Assembly: GCF_900113245.1 (NCBI RefSeq)
Contig: NZ_FOOQ01000001.1
Coordinates: 1,054,001-1,118,000, forward strand
Length of the DNA: 64,000 bases
Direction: 5' to 3'
From: Halopelagius inordinatus
GTDB lineage: Archaea > Halobacteriota > Halobacteria > Halobacteriales > Haloferacaceae
Positions 1 through 8,617 of the stretch are shown here, piece by piece. Made by a program: the position numbers and the translations under genes. The notes beneath the pieces were generated by a model. The model was not told where the DNA came from, did no database searches, and saw only the letters and a program-made list of their open reading frames with translations. Position 1 is the stretch's first letter, and every line of letters begins with the position of its first letter.

Positions 1-519
1 GCCGACGACGCCCGCAGTCGCCGCCGCCAGGAGGCCGAACGCGTCGTACTCGACGTCGAGTCGTTCGCCGAGTCGCGTCTCGCAGTTCAGCGCGCGCGCA
101 ACCGCCCCGTCGAGAGCGTCCGAGACGACGGCGACCCCGTACGCGAGAGCGGGGAACCACGCGTCGAACTCCGCGGGCCGCACAGCGACGACGGCGAATC
201 CGAGCACCCACGCCGAGAGTACACCGCGGCCGACCGTCACCGCGTTCGCCGGGCCGAGCGTCGAACCGACCGCGTCTCCCGGGGAAGCCCGGTTTTCGGC
301 TCGGTTCGAGACCAGGATCCAACAGACGGCGGCGAGGCCGACGGACGCGCCCGCGAACCACTGACCGGCGACTGCGTCTCCGGCGTCGGTCCGGACGCCC
401 GTCGCGGCGAGGGCCGTGAGACCGAACGCGAGAGCGACCACCGCTCGCGTCCGCCTGACGAGTCTCGGGGGGACCGTCTCCGTTCGCCGGTTCTCCTCGG
501 CGATGTCCGCGTCGCTCAC
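1..519 (-). CDS. CDP-alcohol phosphatidyltransferase family protein (3' end outside window)
   Basis: This is an integral membrane enzyme of the class that joins a CDP-activated alcohol to a second alcohol in polar lipid synthesis. Read on the minus strand from a GTG at 519, the frame stays open to the window edge (173 codons). It shows several hydrophobic helices and, near the edge, the family signature DALDGAVAR followed after eight residues by GERLDVEYD, which is the D-x2-DG-x2-AR-x8-G-x3-D-x3-D metal and substrate site. The GTG is chosen because a TATA-like GATTAAGC (minus strand) lies about 26 nt upstream, fitting a leaderless transcript. The substrate alcohol cannot be told. The missing part is the C-terminal membrane half. 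Confidence 0.8.
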   Translation of the reverse strand, partial: MSDADIAEENRRTETVPPRLVRRTRAVVALAFGLTALAATGVRTDAGDAVAGQWFAGASVGLAAVCWILVSNRAENRASPGDAVGSTLGPANAVTVGRGVLSAWVLGFAVVAVRPAEFDAWFPALAYGVAVVSDALDGAVARALNCETRLGERLDVEYDAFGLLAAATAGVVG

Positions 520-578
520 GGAGGAGAGACGGACGGCGGCCGCTTAATCGTTGGCTGATACGACCGACGGCGGCGCCG

Positions 579-920
579 TCACGCCGCACGCGCCGCGTCT
601 CGGAGCGAGACGGCGGCGAGAACGAGGAGGTAGGTCACGAGAGCCGCTACGAGCACCGTCACGGCGACCGGACCGATCGAAAGAACGCCGAGGGCGGCGA
701 CGACGAACGCGACGACGACGGCCGCTACCTGAACGACGAAGCGGTCCCACACCCGGCGGACGCGCGGGGCATCGAGCGAGAGCAGTCCCTCCAGCGTGAG
801 CGTTCCCGCCGCGCCGACGACTGCCGCGAGGGGGTCCGCGGGAGCGGAGACGACGACCCCCGCAGCGAGGAGGGGACAGAGGACGGCGAGCGTCGAGAGT
901 GCGTCGCGGCGGCGGCCCAT
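579..920 (-). CDS. small hypothetical membrane protein (113 aa)
   Basis: I do not recognise this family. The 113-residue product has about four hydrophobic stretches: residues 8-27, a second amphipathic one near 30-50, and two strong helices at about 62-80 and 82-105. The short basic loop WDRF links the second and third. It starts with ATG at 920, 50 nt from the divergent potassium channel gene, and ends 60 nt before the CDP-alcohol phosphotransferase on the same strand, so it may be transcribed with that lipid gene. Codon use is like its neighbours, with strong GC third positions, which supports real coding. Confidence 0.6.
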   Translation of the reverse strand: MGRRRDALSTLAVLCPLLAAGVVVSAPADPLAAVVGAAGTLTLEGLLSLDAPRVRRVWDRFVVQVAAVVVAFVVAALGVLSIGPVAVTVLVAALVTYLLVLAAVSLRDAARAA

Positions 921-940
921 ACTGTAGCTACTCTCGGGGA

Positions 941-950
941 ACTTTTAGCC
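941..950 (+). promoter_or_regulatory. TATA-like box of the potassium channel gene
   Basis: ACTTTTAGCC is centred 26 nt before the ATG at 971. That is the archaeal TATA-to-start distance for a leaderless mRNA and supports this internal start over longer in-frame starts. Confidence 0.6.
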
Positions 951-970
951 ACGGAGGGTCCACGGCGAGT

Positions 971-2623
971 ATGCCAAACGGGTTGGAGTCGCGGGTTCCG
1001 GACGCGCGCCGTCGGTTTCTCCTGTTTGCCGCCGGATCAGCGGTGCTCATGCTGGCCTACGCGGCGGTGTACCAGTGGGCGCTCGGAACCTTCGAGGGCG
1101 TCTCGACCAGCTACATCCAGTCGCTTCAGGTCGTCGTCGAGACGTTCTCGACCACCGGGTACGGCGAGCAGGCGGGGCTGTGGTCTACGACCCCGATGTT
1201 CGTGCTCATGATTCTCATGCAGATAACCGGCGTGGCGATCATCTTCCTCACGCTTCCGCTGTTTCTCGTTCCGCTCGTCGAAGACGCGCTTCGGTCCTCT
1301 CCGCCGCCGAAGACCGACCTGACGGACCACGTCGTCGTCTGTACGTTCACCTCCAGGGGCGACGTGCTCGTGAACGAACTCGACTCGATGGGCGTCCCGT
1401 ACATCGTCGTAGAGAAGGACCGCGAGCGCGCAGAAGAGCTGCACAAAGAGGGCTACAGCGTCATCTACGGCGACCCCGAGGACGTCGAGACGCTGGCGAA
1501 GGCCAACGCCGAGGACGCGCTCGCACTCGTCGCCGACGACGACGACGAGACGAACGCGAGCATCATCCTCTCGGCGAGACAGGCCGCACCGGACCTCCGT
1601 ATCGTCAGTATCGTCGAAGACGGAAACGCGGTCGAGTACCACGAGTACGCCGGCGCCGACCGCGTCGTCTTACCGCGCCGACTCCTCGGCGAGAGCCTCT
1701 CTCGGAAGGCGGCGACTGCCCTCTCTACGTCGGTGAGCGACGCCGTCGAAATCGGCGACGACTTCGAGATAGCGGAGGTGTTGGTAAAGCGCGGGAGCGA
1801 ACTCGAAGGCGAGACCATCGCCGAAAGCGCGATCGGCCGCCGCACCGGCGTGAACATCATCGGCGCGTGGTTCAGCGGCGAGTTCGTCACGCCGCCCGCG
1901 CCGACGGCCGTCATCGACGAGCACACGATTCTGCTCGTCACCGGCCGGGAGTCGGAACTCGAGCGAGTCAAAGAGCTCACCCAGTCTCAGACGCGCAGAC
2001 ACCGCCGCGGGAAAGTCGTCGTCGCGGGGTACGGCGAAGTGGGAACGACGGTGGCCGACGCACTCGGCAGTGCGGGCGTTTCGAGCGTCGTCCTCGACGT
2101 CGCGGAGATGCCCGGCGTCGACGTCGTCGGCGACGTGCGGAACGAGCGGAGCCTTCGCTCGGCCGGGATAGAAGACGCCCAGAGCATCGTCCTCGCACTC
2201 GACAGCGACACGAAAGCTATCTTCGCGACGCTCGTGATAAAACATCTCTCGCCGGAGACGGAGGTCATCGCCCGCGCCAACGACAGCGAGAACGTGGCCA
2301 AACTCTACCGGGCGGGCGCGGAGTACGTCCTCGCGCTCTCGACGGTCAGCGGCCGCATCCTCGCGTCGAGCCTCACCGACGAAATCGTCATCGCGCCCGA
2401 GTCACAGATCGAACTCGTCCGGACGAGAGCGCCCGAACTCGTCGGAACGTCGCTCGCGGAGGCGGACGTGCGCGCCCGGACGAACTGCACCGTCGTCGCC
2501 GTCGAACGAGACGGCGAACTCGTCACCGACGTGGGCCCCGACTTCGTCGTTCAGACGACGGACACGCTCGTCGTCGCGGGCACCGACCCGGACATAAACG
2601 CGTTCTACGAGCGCTACACCTGA
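971..2623 (+). CDS. potassium channel / TrkA-N protein with two RCK modules
   Basis: This is a predicted ligand-gated K+ channel of the cytoplasmic membrane (550 aa). Residues about 17-40 and 76-108 form two membrane helices that flank a pore loop with selectivity filter TTGYGEQ. The rest is cytoplasmic and contains two regulator-of-K+-conductance units, each a Rossmann TrkA-N domain (first near VVVCTFTSRGDV, second near VVVAGYGEVGTTV) followed by a TrkA-C domain. The second Rossmann unit keeps the G-x-G-x-x-G NAD-binding loop; the first is degenerate. Two RCK units in one chain resemble GsuK- or BK-like channels. The start at 971 is set by the TATA box. The 3' end overlaps the convergent DUF998 gene by 10 nt. 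Confidence 0.85.
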   Translation: MPNGLESRVPDARRRFLLFAAGSAVLMLAYAAVYQWALGTFEGVSTSYIQSLQVVVETFSTTGYGEQAGLWSTTPMFVLMILMQITGVAIIFLTLPLFLVPLVEDALRSSPPPKTDLTDHVVVCTFTSRGDVLVNELDSMGVPYIVVEKDRERAEELHKEGYSVIYGDPEDVETLAKANAEDALALVADDDDETNASIILSARQAAPDLRIVSIVEDGNAVEYHEYAGADRVVLPRRLLGESLSRKAATALSTSVSDAVEIGDDFEIAEVLVKRGSELEGETIAESAIGRRTGVNIIGAWFSGEFVTPPAPTAVIDEHTILLVTGRESELERVKELTQSQTRRHRRGKVVVAGYGEVGTTVADALGSAGVSSVVLDVAEMPGVDVVGDVRNERSLRSAGIEDAQSIVLALDSDTKAIFATLVIKHLSPETEVIARANDSENVAKLYRAGAEYVLALSTVSGRILASSLTDEIVIAPESQIELVRTRAPELVGTSLAEADVRARTNCTVVAVERDGELVTDVGPDFVVQTTDTLVVAGTDPDINAFYERYT

Positions 2624-3207
2624 GCGCTCGCATCGGCGTCGAACGCGGACCGAAGCGGCGCGGGCGAGGAGAGAGCGACCACCCACGCCGCGAACGCAAC
2701 CGCGCCCGCGAACTCCGGCACGGCCAGTCCCGGACCGAGTCGCACGCCGCGGAGCCACAGTCCCCACGAGACCACGTGCCCCGCGGCCAGAAGTAACGCG
2801 AGTCTCCCCGACCGACTGTCCCGCCGTGCGACGCCGTCTGCGGTCATCGTCGCCGTCGACGCGACAAAAAAGGAGACGGCGACCGGAACGTGAAGCGCCG
2901 TCCCCGCGGGGAAGACGCCGACCAGACTCAGCGACGCGACAGCGACCGCGTAGCAGGCGGCGACGAGACGCGACTGTCGCCCGAGAGGGAGAGCGTATCC
3001 GACCGCGACCGCGCCGCCGACGGCGAGACTGCCGTTGAAAACCGGCGCGGTCGGCGGTCGGACGCCGAGGTCCGAGAGGGCGCTCGCGGCCCACGAGAAC
3101 GTCGGTGAGAGGGCCGTCGCGAGGACGACGCCGCCGAGTGCGACGAGCGAACCGACCGCTCCGAGTGCACGCGCGGTTCGCCGAGAGACCGGAGCGAGGC
3201 GTATCAC
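2614..3207 (-). CDS. DUF998 family membrane protein
   Basis: This polytopic membrane protein has about 197 residues and roughly six hydrophobic helices. The periplasm-side motif SWAASALSDLG after the first helix is the hallmark of the DUF998 family, whose function is unknown. The GTG at 3207 starts VIRLAPVSRRTARAL. Upstream in-frame residues are low-complexity Arg-rich text that is an antisense shadow of the oxidase gene. It lies 47 nt downstream of the cytochrome oxidase subunit III gene on the same strand and may be its operon partner. A role in the respiratory chain is not implied by the family. Confidence 0.75.
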   Translation of the reverse strand: MIRLAPVSRRTARALGAVGSLVALGGVVLATALSPTFSWAASALSDLGVRPPTAPVFNGSLAVGGAVAVGYALPLGRQSRLVAACYAVAVASLSLVGVFPAGTALHVPVAVSFFVASTATMTADGVARRDSRSGRLALLLAAGHVVSWGLWLRGVRLGPGLAVPEFAGAVAFAAWVVALSSPAPLRSAFDADASAQV

Positions 3208-3254
3208 GGATGGCGATTCGAGAAGAGCGAAACGGTCGGAGACGCGTCCGAGCG

Positions 3255-4109
3255 TCAGGCTCCGATTTCCGCGCCGGCGTACAGGACGACGACGAGGAAT
3301 ATCCAGACGACGTCCACGAAGTGCCAGTACATCGACGCCGTGCTGACGGAGACGTGTCGTTCCGCGGAGTACTGTCCCATCAGAGCGCGGACGAAGACGA
3401 TGCCGAGGATGACCGCGCCCAGACTCACGTGCAGTCCGTGGAGTCCGGTGAGCCCGTAGAACGCCGTCCCGAAGATGCCGTCCGTGAGCGAGAAGTTCGA
3501 GTGGACGATGAACTCGTAGTACTCGTACACCTGTCCGCCGATGAAGATGAGGCCCAAGAGGAGCGTGACGGCGAGTCCGCCGACGAACTTCTTGCGGTCG
3601 TCCTGGCGGATGCCGACGTGCGCCCAGTGGAGCGTGAACGACGAGAGCACGAGTATCGCCGTGTTCACGAGGACGAGCGACCCGAGGAGGTGCGGCAGTT
3701 CCTGCGGCGGCCACGTCCCCGCCCGGATGTAGAAGTAGTATCCGAACAGCGCACCGAACGTGCCGAGTTCGGACCCGAGGAAGGCGATCATACCCCACCT
3801 CAGTTTGCTTTCGCCTTTCTCGCTCGCACTCCGCGACCAGAAGTGGCTCACGAACGCGTGGTAGAGCCACCCGTATATTCCGACGAGGAACAGCGCGATG
3901 CTCCCGACGAACGCCGCCGGACCCACAACGGGGCCGACGATAGCGTCCTCGCCGCGCCCGAGGATGTAGAGTGCGGCGGCCACGTACACGCCTGCGCCGC
4001 CGACCGCGGTGACGAACGGCCACCAACTGGCCTCACCGAACCCGCGAGGCCAGTCCTCGACGGCCGGTAAGTGGTGGCCGTGGTCGTCGTGTGTTTCTTC
4101 GGTACCCAT
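3255..4109 (-). CDS. cytochrome c oxidase subunit III
   Basis: This is subunit III of a haem-copper terminal oxidase in the cytoplasmic membrane (284 aa). It has a His-rich N-terminus (THDDHGHH), then seven hydrophobic helices. Subunit III signatures are visible: WGMIAFLGSELGTFGALFGYYFY in helix III and the LTGLHGLHVSLGA region near helix V, followed by YWHFVDVVWIFLVVVLY at the C-terminus. The ATG at 4109 is preferred to the upstream one because a TATA-like ATTTTTAGTAG (minus strand) lies about 26 nt before it. No subunit I or II gene is in the window, so the oxidase genes are split. Confidence 0.92.
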   Translation of the reverse strand: MGTEETHDDHGHHLPAVEDWPRGFGEASWWPFVTAVGGAGVYVAAALYILGRGEDAIVGPVVGPAAFVGSIALFLVGIYGWLYHAFVSHFWSRSASEKGESKLRWGMIAFLGSELGTFGALFGYYFYIRAGTWPPQELPHLLGSLVLVNTAILVLSSFTLHWAHVGIRQDDRKKFVGGLAVTLLLGLIFIGGQVYEYYEFIVHSNFSLTDGIFGTAFYGLTGLHGLHVSLGAVILGIVFVRALMGQYSAERHVSVSTASMYWHFVDVVWIFLVVVLYAGAEIGA

Positions 4110-4233
4110 AGACGCTGGTTGCTTTTCGACTACTAAAAATCCTCCCAAGTTTCCCCCGCGAATCGGCGCGATGGCGAACCGACGCGACGCTCACGATAGC
4201 GGCGAGTGGGTCGTCTTCGGTCGCCGGGAGTCG

Positions 4234-5313
4234 TCAGTCGGCGGTCGACGGCGCGCGGTGGTACGGTCGGGCGAAGATTTCCGTCCGCAGGTCCGCGAGC
4301 GCCTCGCGTTCGACCTGCCCGCTACTCATCGCGGAGACGACGGCGAACACCTCCTTTCGAGACACCTTCACGCCTTTGTCCGTGACGGCGTCCTCGGGGT
4401 TCGAGAGCAGTTCTCTGAGCGTCCCGACCGACAGGAGAAACGGAATCGCCCACGCGGCGAGGGTGTTGCCGTTTCGGAGCGGAACCGTCTCCAAGTACGT
4501 CTGGGCGTCGTCTAAGAACGACGTGGCGTGTTCTGCGGTCCGGCGGACGACGGACGACACCGCACTCTCGTTTTCCGGGGCGAGTATCTCCTCTTGGGAG
4601 ACGCCCTCCTCTGCCAACCACTCCTCCGGGAGGTAGACGTTGTTCTCTGAGGAGTAGTCGTCGTGGACGTCTTTCGAGATGTTCACGAGTTGGAGGAGGA
4701 GGCCGAACTCCTCTGCGGTGTCGTACAGACGCGACCGGCGTTCCGCGGTCAGGTCGTGGCGCGTGACGAGGTTGGTGATGAGGTTGCCGACGGTGCCCGC
4801 GGCGTAGTAACAGTACTCCTCTAGCTCCTCGGGCGATTGGATTCTGAGGCCGCCCTCGTCGGCGTAGCGTTCGACGAACATCACCATCCCCTGGACGAGT
4901 TCGCGAACCGGCGGCGTCACCGCCTCGCGGACGTCCGCCGGAAGCGCCTCGAACGTGCGGACGACGCGGGGCGCGTCTCGGACGACGCGCCAGTCGTCGT
5001 TCATCTCGGCTTCGGACGGGAGGTACGGGGAGACGGCGTCGCTGAACGCCTCGACGTCCGTCTCGTCGTCGGGGTCCAGCGCCGCGTCGTACGTCCGCAG
5101 GATATCCGCCTGCGCCTCCGGCGGAACGTTCGATGCGTCCTCTACGGTGTCGGCGACGCGACAGAGGAGGTATCCGATACAGATGTGCGAAGCCATCGGC
5201 TCGTCGAGAACGTCCACCGTCAGCGCGAAGGTACGAGAGACCCCTTGAACCGACTTGTGGCACCACTCGAGGTCGGCCCGGTCGACCTGGGGGCGGTCAT
5301 CCTGCTGAGACAT
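4234..5313 (-). CDS. squalene/phytoene synthase family protein
   Basis: This is a head-to-head prenyl transferase of 359 residues that condenses two prenyl diphosphates on the way to squalene or carotenoids. Two Asp-rich diphosphate-binding motifs are visible: CRVADTVED near residue 50 and LVNISKDVHDD near 215. The second has the N-x-x-K-D form and is followed by NNVYLPEEW, closer to farnesyl-diphosphate farnesyltransferase than to plant-type CrtB, so squalene synthase is the likelier role. Haloarchaeal squalene feeds respiratory-membrane lipids. No other carotenoid genes are adjacent. A TATA-like CTTTTTACG (minus strand) lies about 33 nt upstream of the ATG at 5313. Confidence 0.85.
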   Translation of the reverse strand: MSQQDDRPQVDRADLEWCHKSVQGVSRTFALTVDVLDEPMASHICIGYLLCRVADTVEDASNVPPEAQADILRTYDAALDPDDETDVEAFSDAVSPYLPSEAEMNDDWRVVRDAPRVVRTFEALPADVREAVTPPVRELVQGMVMFVERYADEGGLRIQSPEELEEYCYYAAGTVGNLITNLVTRHDLTAERRSRLYDTAEEFGLLLQLVNISKDVHDDYSSENNVYLPEEWLAEEGVSQEEILAPENESAVSSVVRRTAEHATSFLDDAQTYLETVPLRNGNTLAAWAIPFLLSVGTLRELLSNPEDAVTDKGVKVSRKEVFAVVSAMSSGQVEREALADLRTEIFARPYHRAPSTAD

Positions 5314-5380
5314 TCGAAGTAGGTGAACCTATGGCGTGAGACGTAAAAAGTTCGTGGGCATGGCCGAGGAGAGAGCGAAG

Positions 5381-5395
5381 CGAAACCTCAAGTAT
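5381..5395 (+). promoter_or_regulatory. BRE/TATA element of the acyl-CoA dehydrogenase gene
   Basis: CGAAAC followed by CTCAAGTAT resembles a haloarchaeal BRE plus TATA box. The box centre is about 25 nt before the ATG at 5416, which decides that start over the ATG at 5401. Confidence 0.55.
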
Positions 5396-5415
5396 CGACG
5401 ATGATAGATTCCTGC

Positions 5416-6564
5416 ATGGACTTCGCGCTCTCCCCGGAACAGAGACAGATTCGCGACGTGGTTTCGGAGTTCGTCGACGAGGAGGTGCGGCCGCGGGCCG
5501 CCGAGATAGACGAGACGGACGAGTACCCCGCCGATTTGGTCGCCGAGATGGCCGAACTCGGACTGATGGGGATGCCGTTCCCCGAGGAGTACGGCGGGGC
5601 CGGACTCGACTATCACTCGTACGCCATCGGACTCGAAGAGATAAGCCGCGGAAGCGGCGGACTCGGAACCATCGTCGCCGCGCACACCTCTCTCGCGGGG
5701 AACATGCTGTACGAGTTCGGCGACGACGACCAAAGAGAGCGGTTCCTGACGCCTCTGAGCGAGGGCACGGAGTTGGGCGCGTTCGCTCTCTCCGAGGCCC
5801 AAGCCGGAAGCGACGTACCGGCGATGGGAACGACGGCGACGCGCGAGGGTGACGAGTACGTCCTGAACGGCGGGAAACTCTGGACCTCGAACGGGTCCGA
5901 GGCGGACACCGTCGTCGTGTTCGCAAAGACGGACCCCGACGCCGGGAACAAAGGTATCTCCTCGTTCGTCGTCCGCCCCGAGGACGACGACGGGTTCGTC
6001 GTCGAGGGAACCGAGCACAAACTCGGCGACAAGGGCTGTCCGACCGCCGAACTCCGATTCGACGAGATGCGTCTCCCCGCGGACCGACTGCTCGGCGAGG
6101 AGGGCGAGGGGTTCGTGCAGGCGCTGAAGACGCTCAACGGCGGTCGAATCACCATCGCGGCGCGCGGCGTCGGAATCGCCCGCGCGGCACTCGACGACGC
6201 CGTCGACTACGCCGGGGACAGAGAGCAGTTCGGCGAACCCATCGGCGAGATGCAGGCGATAACGCACAAACTCGCCGACATGGACACGAAAGTGCAGGCG
6301 GCGAAACTCCTCATGCACAAGGCGGCCGACCTGAAGATGCGCGGCGAGTCGTACGTCAAGGAGGCCGCACAGGCGAAGTTGTACGCGAGCGAAGTCAGCA
6401 GAGAAGTCGCGAACGAGGCGATTCAGATCCACGGCGGATACGGCTACACGAAGGACTTCCCGGTCGAACGCTACTACCGCGACGCGAAACTGAACGAGAT
6501 TTACGAGGGGACGAGCGAGGTTCTCCGAAACACCATCGGCGACCGGGTGCAGAGCGAGCGGTGA
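5416..6564 (+). CDS. acyl-CoA dehydrogenase
   Basis: This FAD-dependent acyl-CoA dehydrogenase (382 aa, usual length) introduces the alpha-beta double bond in fatty-acid or branched-chain acyl-CoA breakdown. The N-terminal helical domain starts MDFALSPEQRQIRD. The middle domain has the FAD/substrate motif FALSEAQAGSD near residue 125 and LWTSNGSEAD near 155. The C-terminal domain has IQIHGGYGYTKDFPVERYYRDAK and the EIYEGTSEVLRN segment, whose Glu is the catalytic base in short-chain enzymes. It stands alone between divergent or convergent neighbours, so the chain-length preference is unknown. Haloarchaea carry many paralogues. Confidence 0.92.
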   Translation: MDFALSPEQRQIRDVVSEFVDEEVRPRAAEIDETDEYPADLVAEMAELGLMGMPFPEEYGGAGLDYHSYAIGLEEISRGSGGLGTIVAAHTSLAGNMLYEFGDDDQRERFLTPLSEGTELGAFALSEAQAGSDVPAMGTTATREGDEYVLNGGKLWTSNGSEADTVVVFAKTDPDAGNKGISSFVVRPEDDDGFVVEGTEHKLGDKGCPTAELRFDEMRLPADRLLGEEGEGFVQALKTLNGGRITIAARGVGIARAALDDAVDYAGDREQFGEPIGEMQAITHKLADMDTKVQAAKLLMHKAADLKMRGESYVKEAAQAKLYASEVSREVANEAIQIHGGYGYTKDFPVERYYRDAKLNEIYEGTSEVLRNTIGDRVQSER

Positions 6565-6942
6565 CTACCGCGTCGAACGCTCCGGCGGGGTCGTCCGTTC
6601 GGGTCCGCCCGTCTGCTCCGTCGCGCCCCTCGGTTTCGTTCCGTCCGACGCGACCCGTTCTGTCACCCACTCGTAGTACGACTCGACGCCCGCCTCGCCG
6701 CGTTCGGTGAGAGTGTACACGTCGTGGATGCCTTCGGTCCGGCGCGCGAGGTGGCCCTTCGAGACGAGGGCGTCGAGCGTTCCGTAGAACGATTTCGGGT
6801 CGATGCGCAGGTCGTACTGCGTCTCCAGACGCGTCTTCAGTTTCTGTCCGCGGAGTTCCCCCGCCTCGTAGAGGAGCGCACAGAGGTCGCGGCGGCGACC
6901 GCTCTGAAACCACATACGGAGACGGTCGGCCACCGAGCACAC
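6565..6942 (-). CDS. PadR-like winged-helix transcriptional regulator
   Basis: This small DNA-binding protein has 125 residues from the GTG at 6942, or 116 from an ATG at 6915. The core, RDLCALLYEAGELRGQKLKT through KSFYGTLDALVSKGHLARRTEG and VYTLTERG, is a winged helix of the PadR type: a recognition helix, a GHL turn and a basic wing. The C-terminal tail after about residue 95 is a low-complexity Thr/Pro/Glu segment. It ends immediately at the stop of the acyl-CoA dehydrogenase gene (convergent, no gap) and diverges from the 91-residue gene at 7008. Its target is unknown. The start is uncertain. Confidence 0.7.
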   Translation of the reverse strand: MCSVADRLRMWFQSGRRRDLCALLYEAGELRGQKLKTRLETQYDLRIDPKSFYGTLDALVSKGHLARRTEGIHDVYTLTERGEAGVESYYEWVTERVASDGTKPRGATEQTGGPERTTPPERSTR

Positions 6943-7007
6943 GTCAGTTTCGTTCCCGGTCGGAGCGAACCGGTAGTTTCGATTACCGCGACTCCCTAGG
7001 CCCGACC

Positions 7008-7283
7008 ATGAGCGAACGCGAGGCGACGGACAACGGCATCACCGGCCGGTACTACGAGACGGAGACCGAACGCGTCTTGGAGTTCGTCGGCGAACGCGGG
7101 ACGGCGGCGGTGGCACAGAACATCGAAGGTTACGCCATGCTGAAAGTCCGCCCGACGCCCGACGGCGACGAACTCGAACGCTACTACGGATTCGACATGG
7201 CTCTCGACCACGCCGCGGAACTCCTCGGCGTCTCGCCGACGGACCTGCCGGTTCCGGACCCGGCGGCAGACATGGGGATGTAA
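7008..7283 (+). CDS. conserved haloarchaeal small protein (possibly DUF7111)
   Basis: This 91-residue soluble acidic protein reads as one compact domain: GRYYETETERVLEFVGERG, then VAQNIEGYAMLKVRPTPDGD and ERYYGFDMALDHAAELLGVS, ending PDPAADMGM. I recall this as a haloarchaea-only conserved protein of unknown function, probably the family called DUF7111, but the name is from memory. The ATG at 7008 gives a full domain. The gene diverges from the PadR-like regulator 65 nt away, so the regulator might control it; that is only inference. Confidence 0.7.
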   Translation: MSEREATDNGITGRYYETETERVLEFVGERGTAAVAQNIEGYAMLKVRPTPDGDELERYYGFDMALDHAAELLGVSPTDLPVPDPAADMGM

Positions 7284-7298
7284 GCGACGCCGAGAGCG

Positions 7299-7976
7299 TC
7301 AGTCCCGCCGCCAGTAGAACATCGGCCCCAAGAACAGATACGCGAGCGCCAAAAACAGCAGTCCGAACGCGAACACCTCTCCTAACTCCCCGGTGCAGAC
7401 GATTGCCAACCCCTGTACGACGCCCATGACGAGAGCGTCCTGTGCGTGCAGATCCGGGTAGACGACAGTCGTCACCATCAGGGCCGCAAGGAGGTAGATG
7501 AGGGGGACGAGAACCGGCGGTTGCGCGAATCCGGCGAGGACGCCCGCGGCGAGAATCGTCGCCGCCAGCGTCGTCTGGACGCCTTTCGTCTCGGCCACGT
7601 CGCCGTCGTAGGCGGTGTAGAGACCGAGTCTGACGACGGCCATCGCGACGAACGCCGCCGCCCCCGCGAGGCCGACGGCGAGTCCGGCGTCGCCCGCCCA
7701 CCGCGTCTCCAACACGACGGTGGCCACGAGGAACGCCGGCGCGACGCCGAACGAGGCGACGTCGGCCAACGCGTCCAGATACTCGCCGACCGCGGTTCCC
7801 CCGCGACGGCGCGCGATGACGCCGTCTAAGGCGTCCGCGATGGCCGCAAGCAGGATGAGTCGCGCGGCGAGGGTGACGTCCACGGACGCGGCGACTGCCG
7901 CCAGAAATCCGAGGGCGGCGTTCGAGACGGTTACTGCGTCGGCGAGTCCCATCTTGCCGACGAACCGGGGCATCAT
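7299..7976 (-). CDS. pssA: archaetidylserine synthase PssA-like
   Basis: This CDP-alcohol phosphatidyltransferase has 225 residues and about six to seven membrane helices, and is predicted to make archaetidylserine from CDP-archaeol and serine. The signature DALDGVIARRRGG...GEYLDALAD gives the DG-x2-AR and G-x3-D-x3-D metal ligands near residues 50-75. In Haloferax a protein of this type (PssA) works with PssD to supply the lipid used by archaeosortase for C-terminal anchoring of surface proteins. The start MMPRFVGKMGLADAV matches the family N-terminus; the in-frame extension up to 8114 runs through promoter DNA. A TATA-like AATATAAAAG (minus) lies around 8005-8015. No archaeosortase gene is in the window. 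Confidence 0.85.
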   Translation of the reverse strand: MMPRFVGKMGLADAVTVSNAALGFLAAVAASVDVTLAARLILLAAIADALDGVIARRRGGTAVGEYLDALADVASFGVAPAFLVATVVLETRWAGDAGLAVGLAGAAAFVAMAVVRLGLYTAYDGDVAETKGVQTTLAATILAAGVLAGFAQPPVLVPLIYLLAALMVTTVVYPDLHAQDALVMGVVQGLAIVCTGELGEVFAFGLLFLALAYLFLGPMFYWRRD

Positions 7977-8112
7977 ACTTCGGCGTCGGCGACCGCGGTT
8001 TTTAGCTTTTATATTCTCCCGCCGCGCCGTCGTCGGGTGTCGGCGCGTCGAGAAGATTACGTTCGACGCCCGAACCGGGCCGCATTTACTTCCCGCGTCC
8101 CGAGAGACGTGC

Positions 8113-8565
8113 ATGAACGGTTCTCAGGGTTCTGTCCCGTCCCGCCGGGAGTTCCTCGTCGGAGCCGGTGCGGTCGGAGCGAGCGCTCTGGCCGGTTGCT
8201 CGGGCGTCTCGGGGTCGAACTCTTCGGGGTCGGACGACTACGACGTGGGGATGACCGCGGTGGCGTTCACCACGCCCGAACTCACGGTGTCGGTCGGCGA
8301 CGAAGTGGTCTGGCGGAACACGAGTTCGCGGGGCCACACCGTCACCGCCTACGAGGATTCGATCCCCGAGGAGGCCGAGTTCTTCGCGAGCGGAGGATTC
8401 GACTCCGAAGGGGAAGCGCGCGACGCGTTCGGAAACGGGCTGGGCGGCATCATAGACAGCGGTAGTTCCTACTCGCACACGTTCGAGGTTCCCGGAACCT
8501 ACGAGTACGTCTGCATCCCGCACGAGCAGTCGGGGATGGTCGGCACTGTCGTCGTAGAGGAGTAG
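8113..8565 (+). CDS. halocyanin-like blue copper lipoprotein
   Basis: This plastocyanin/halocyanin-type electron carrier (150 aa) is held on the outer face of the membrane. The N-terminus has a twin-arginine signal SRREFLVGAG ending in the lipobox LAGC, so it is folded before export and lipidated. The cupredoxin domain shows copper ligands His in SSRGHTVTAY and the cluster YVCIPHEQSGM (Cys, His, Met). An insertion of about 40 residues separates the two, as in other halocyanins. The ATG at 8113 follows a TATA-like GCATTTACTT about 27 nt upstream. It diverges from PssA. Confidence 0.9.
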   Translation: MNGSQGSVPSRREFLVGAGAVGASALAGCSGVSGSNSSGSDDYDVGMTAVAFTTPELTVSVGDEVVWRNTSSRGHTVTAYEDSIPEEAEFFASGGFDSEGEARDAFGNGLGGIIDSGSSYSHTFEVPGTYEYVCIPHEQSGMVGTVVVEE

Positions 8566-8617
8566 TCCGGCTCCGAAAAAGTCCGAGTGGTCGAATCGCT
8601 CCGCGGACGCGGCCGAG

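Noticed and set aside
1075-2796. 573-codon Arg-rich frame over the potassium channel gene
   Set aside because: It is an out-of-frame shadow. Composition is dominated by Arg and Gly, as GC-rich off-frames are, and the true frame has a full channel domain set.
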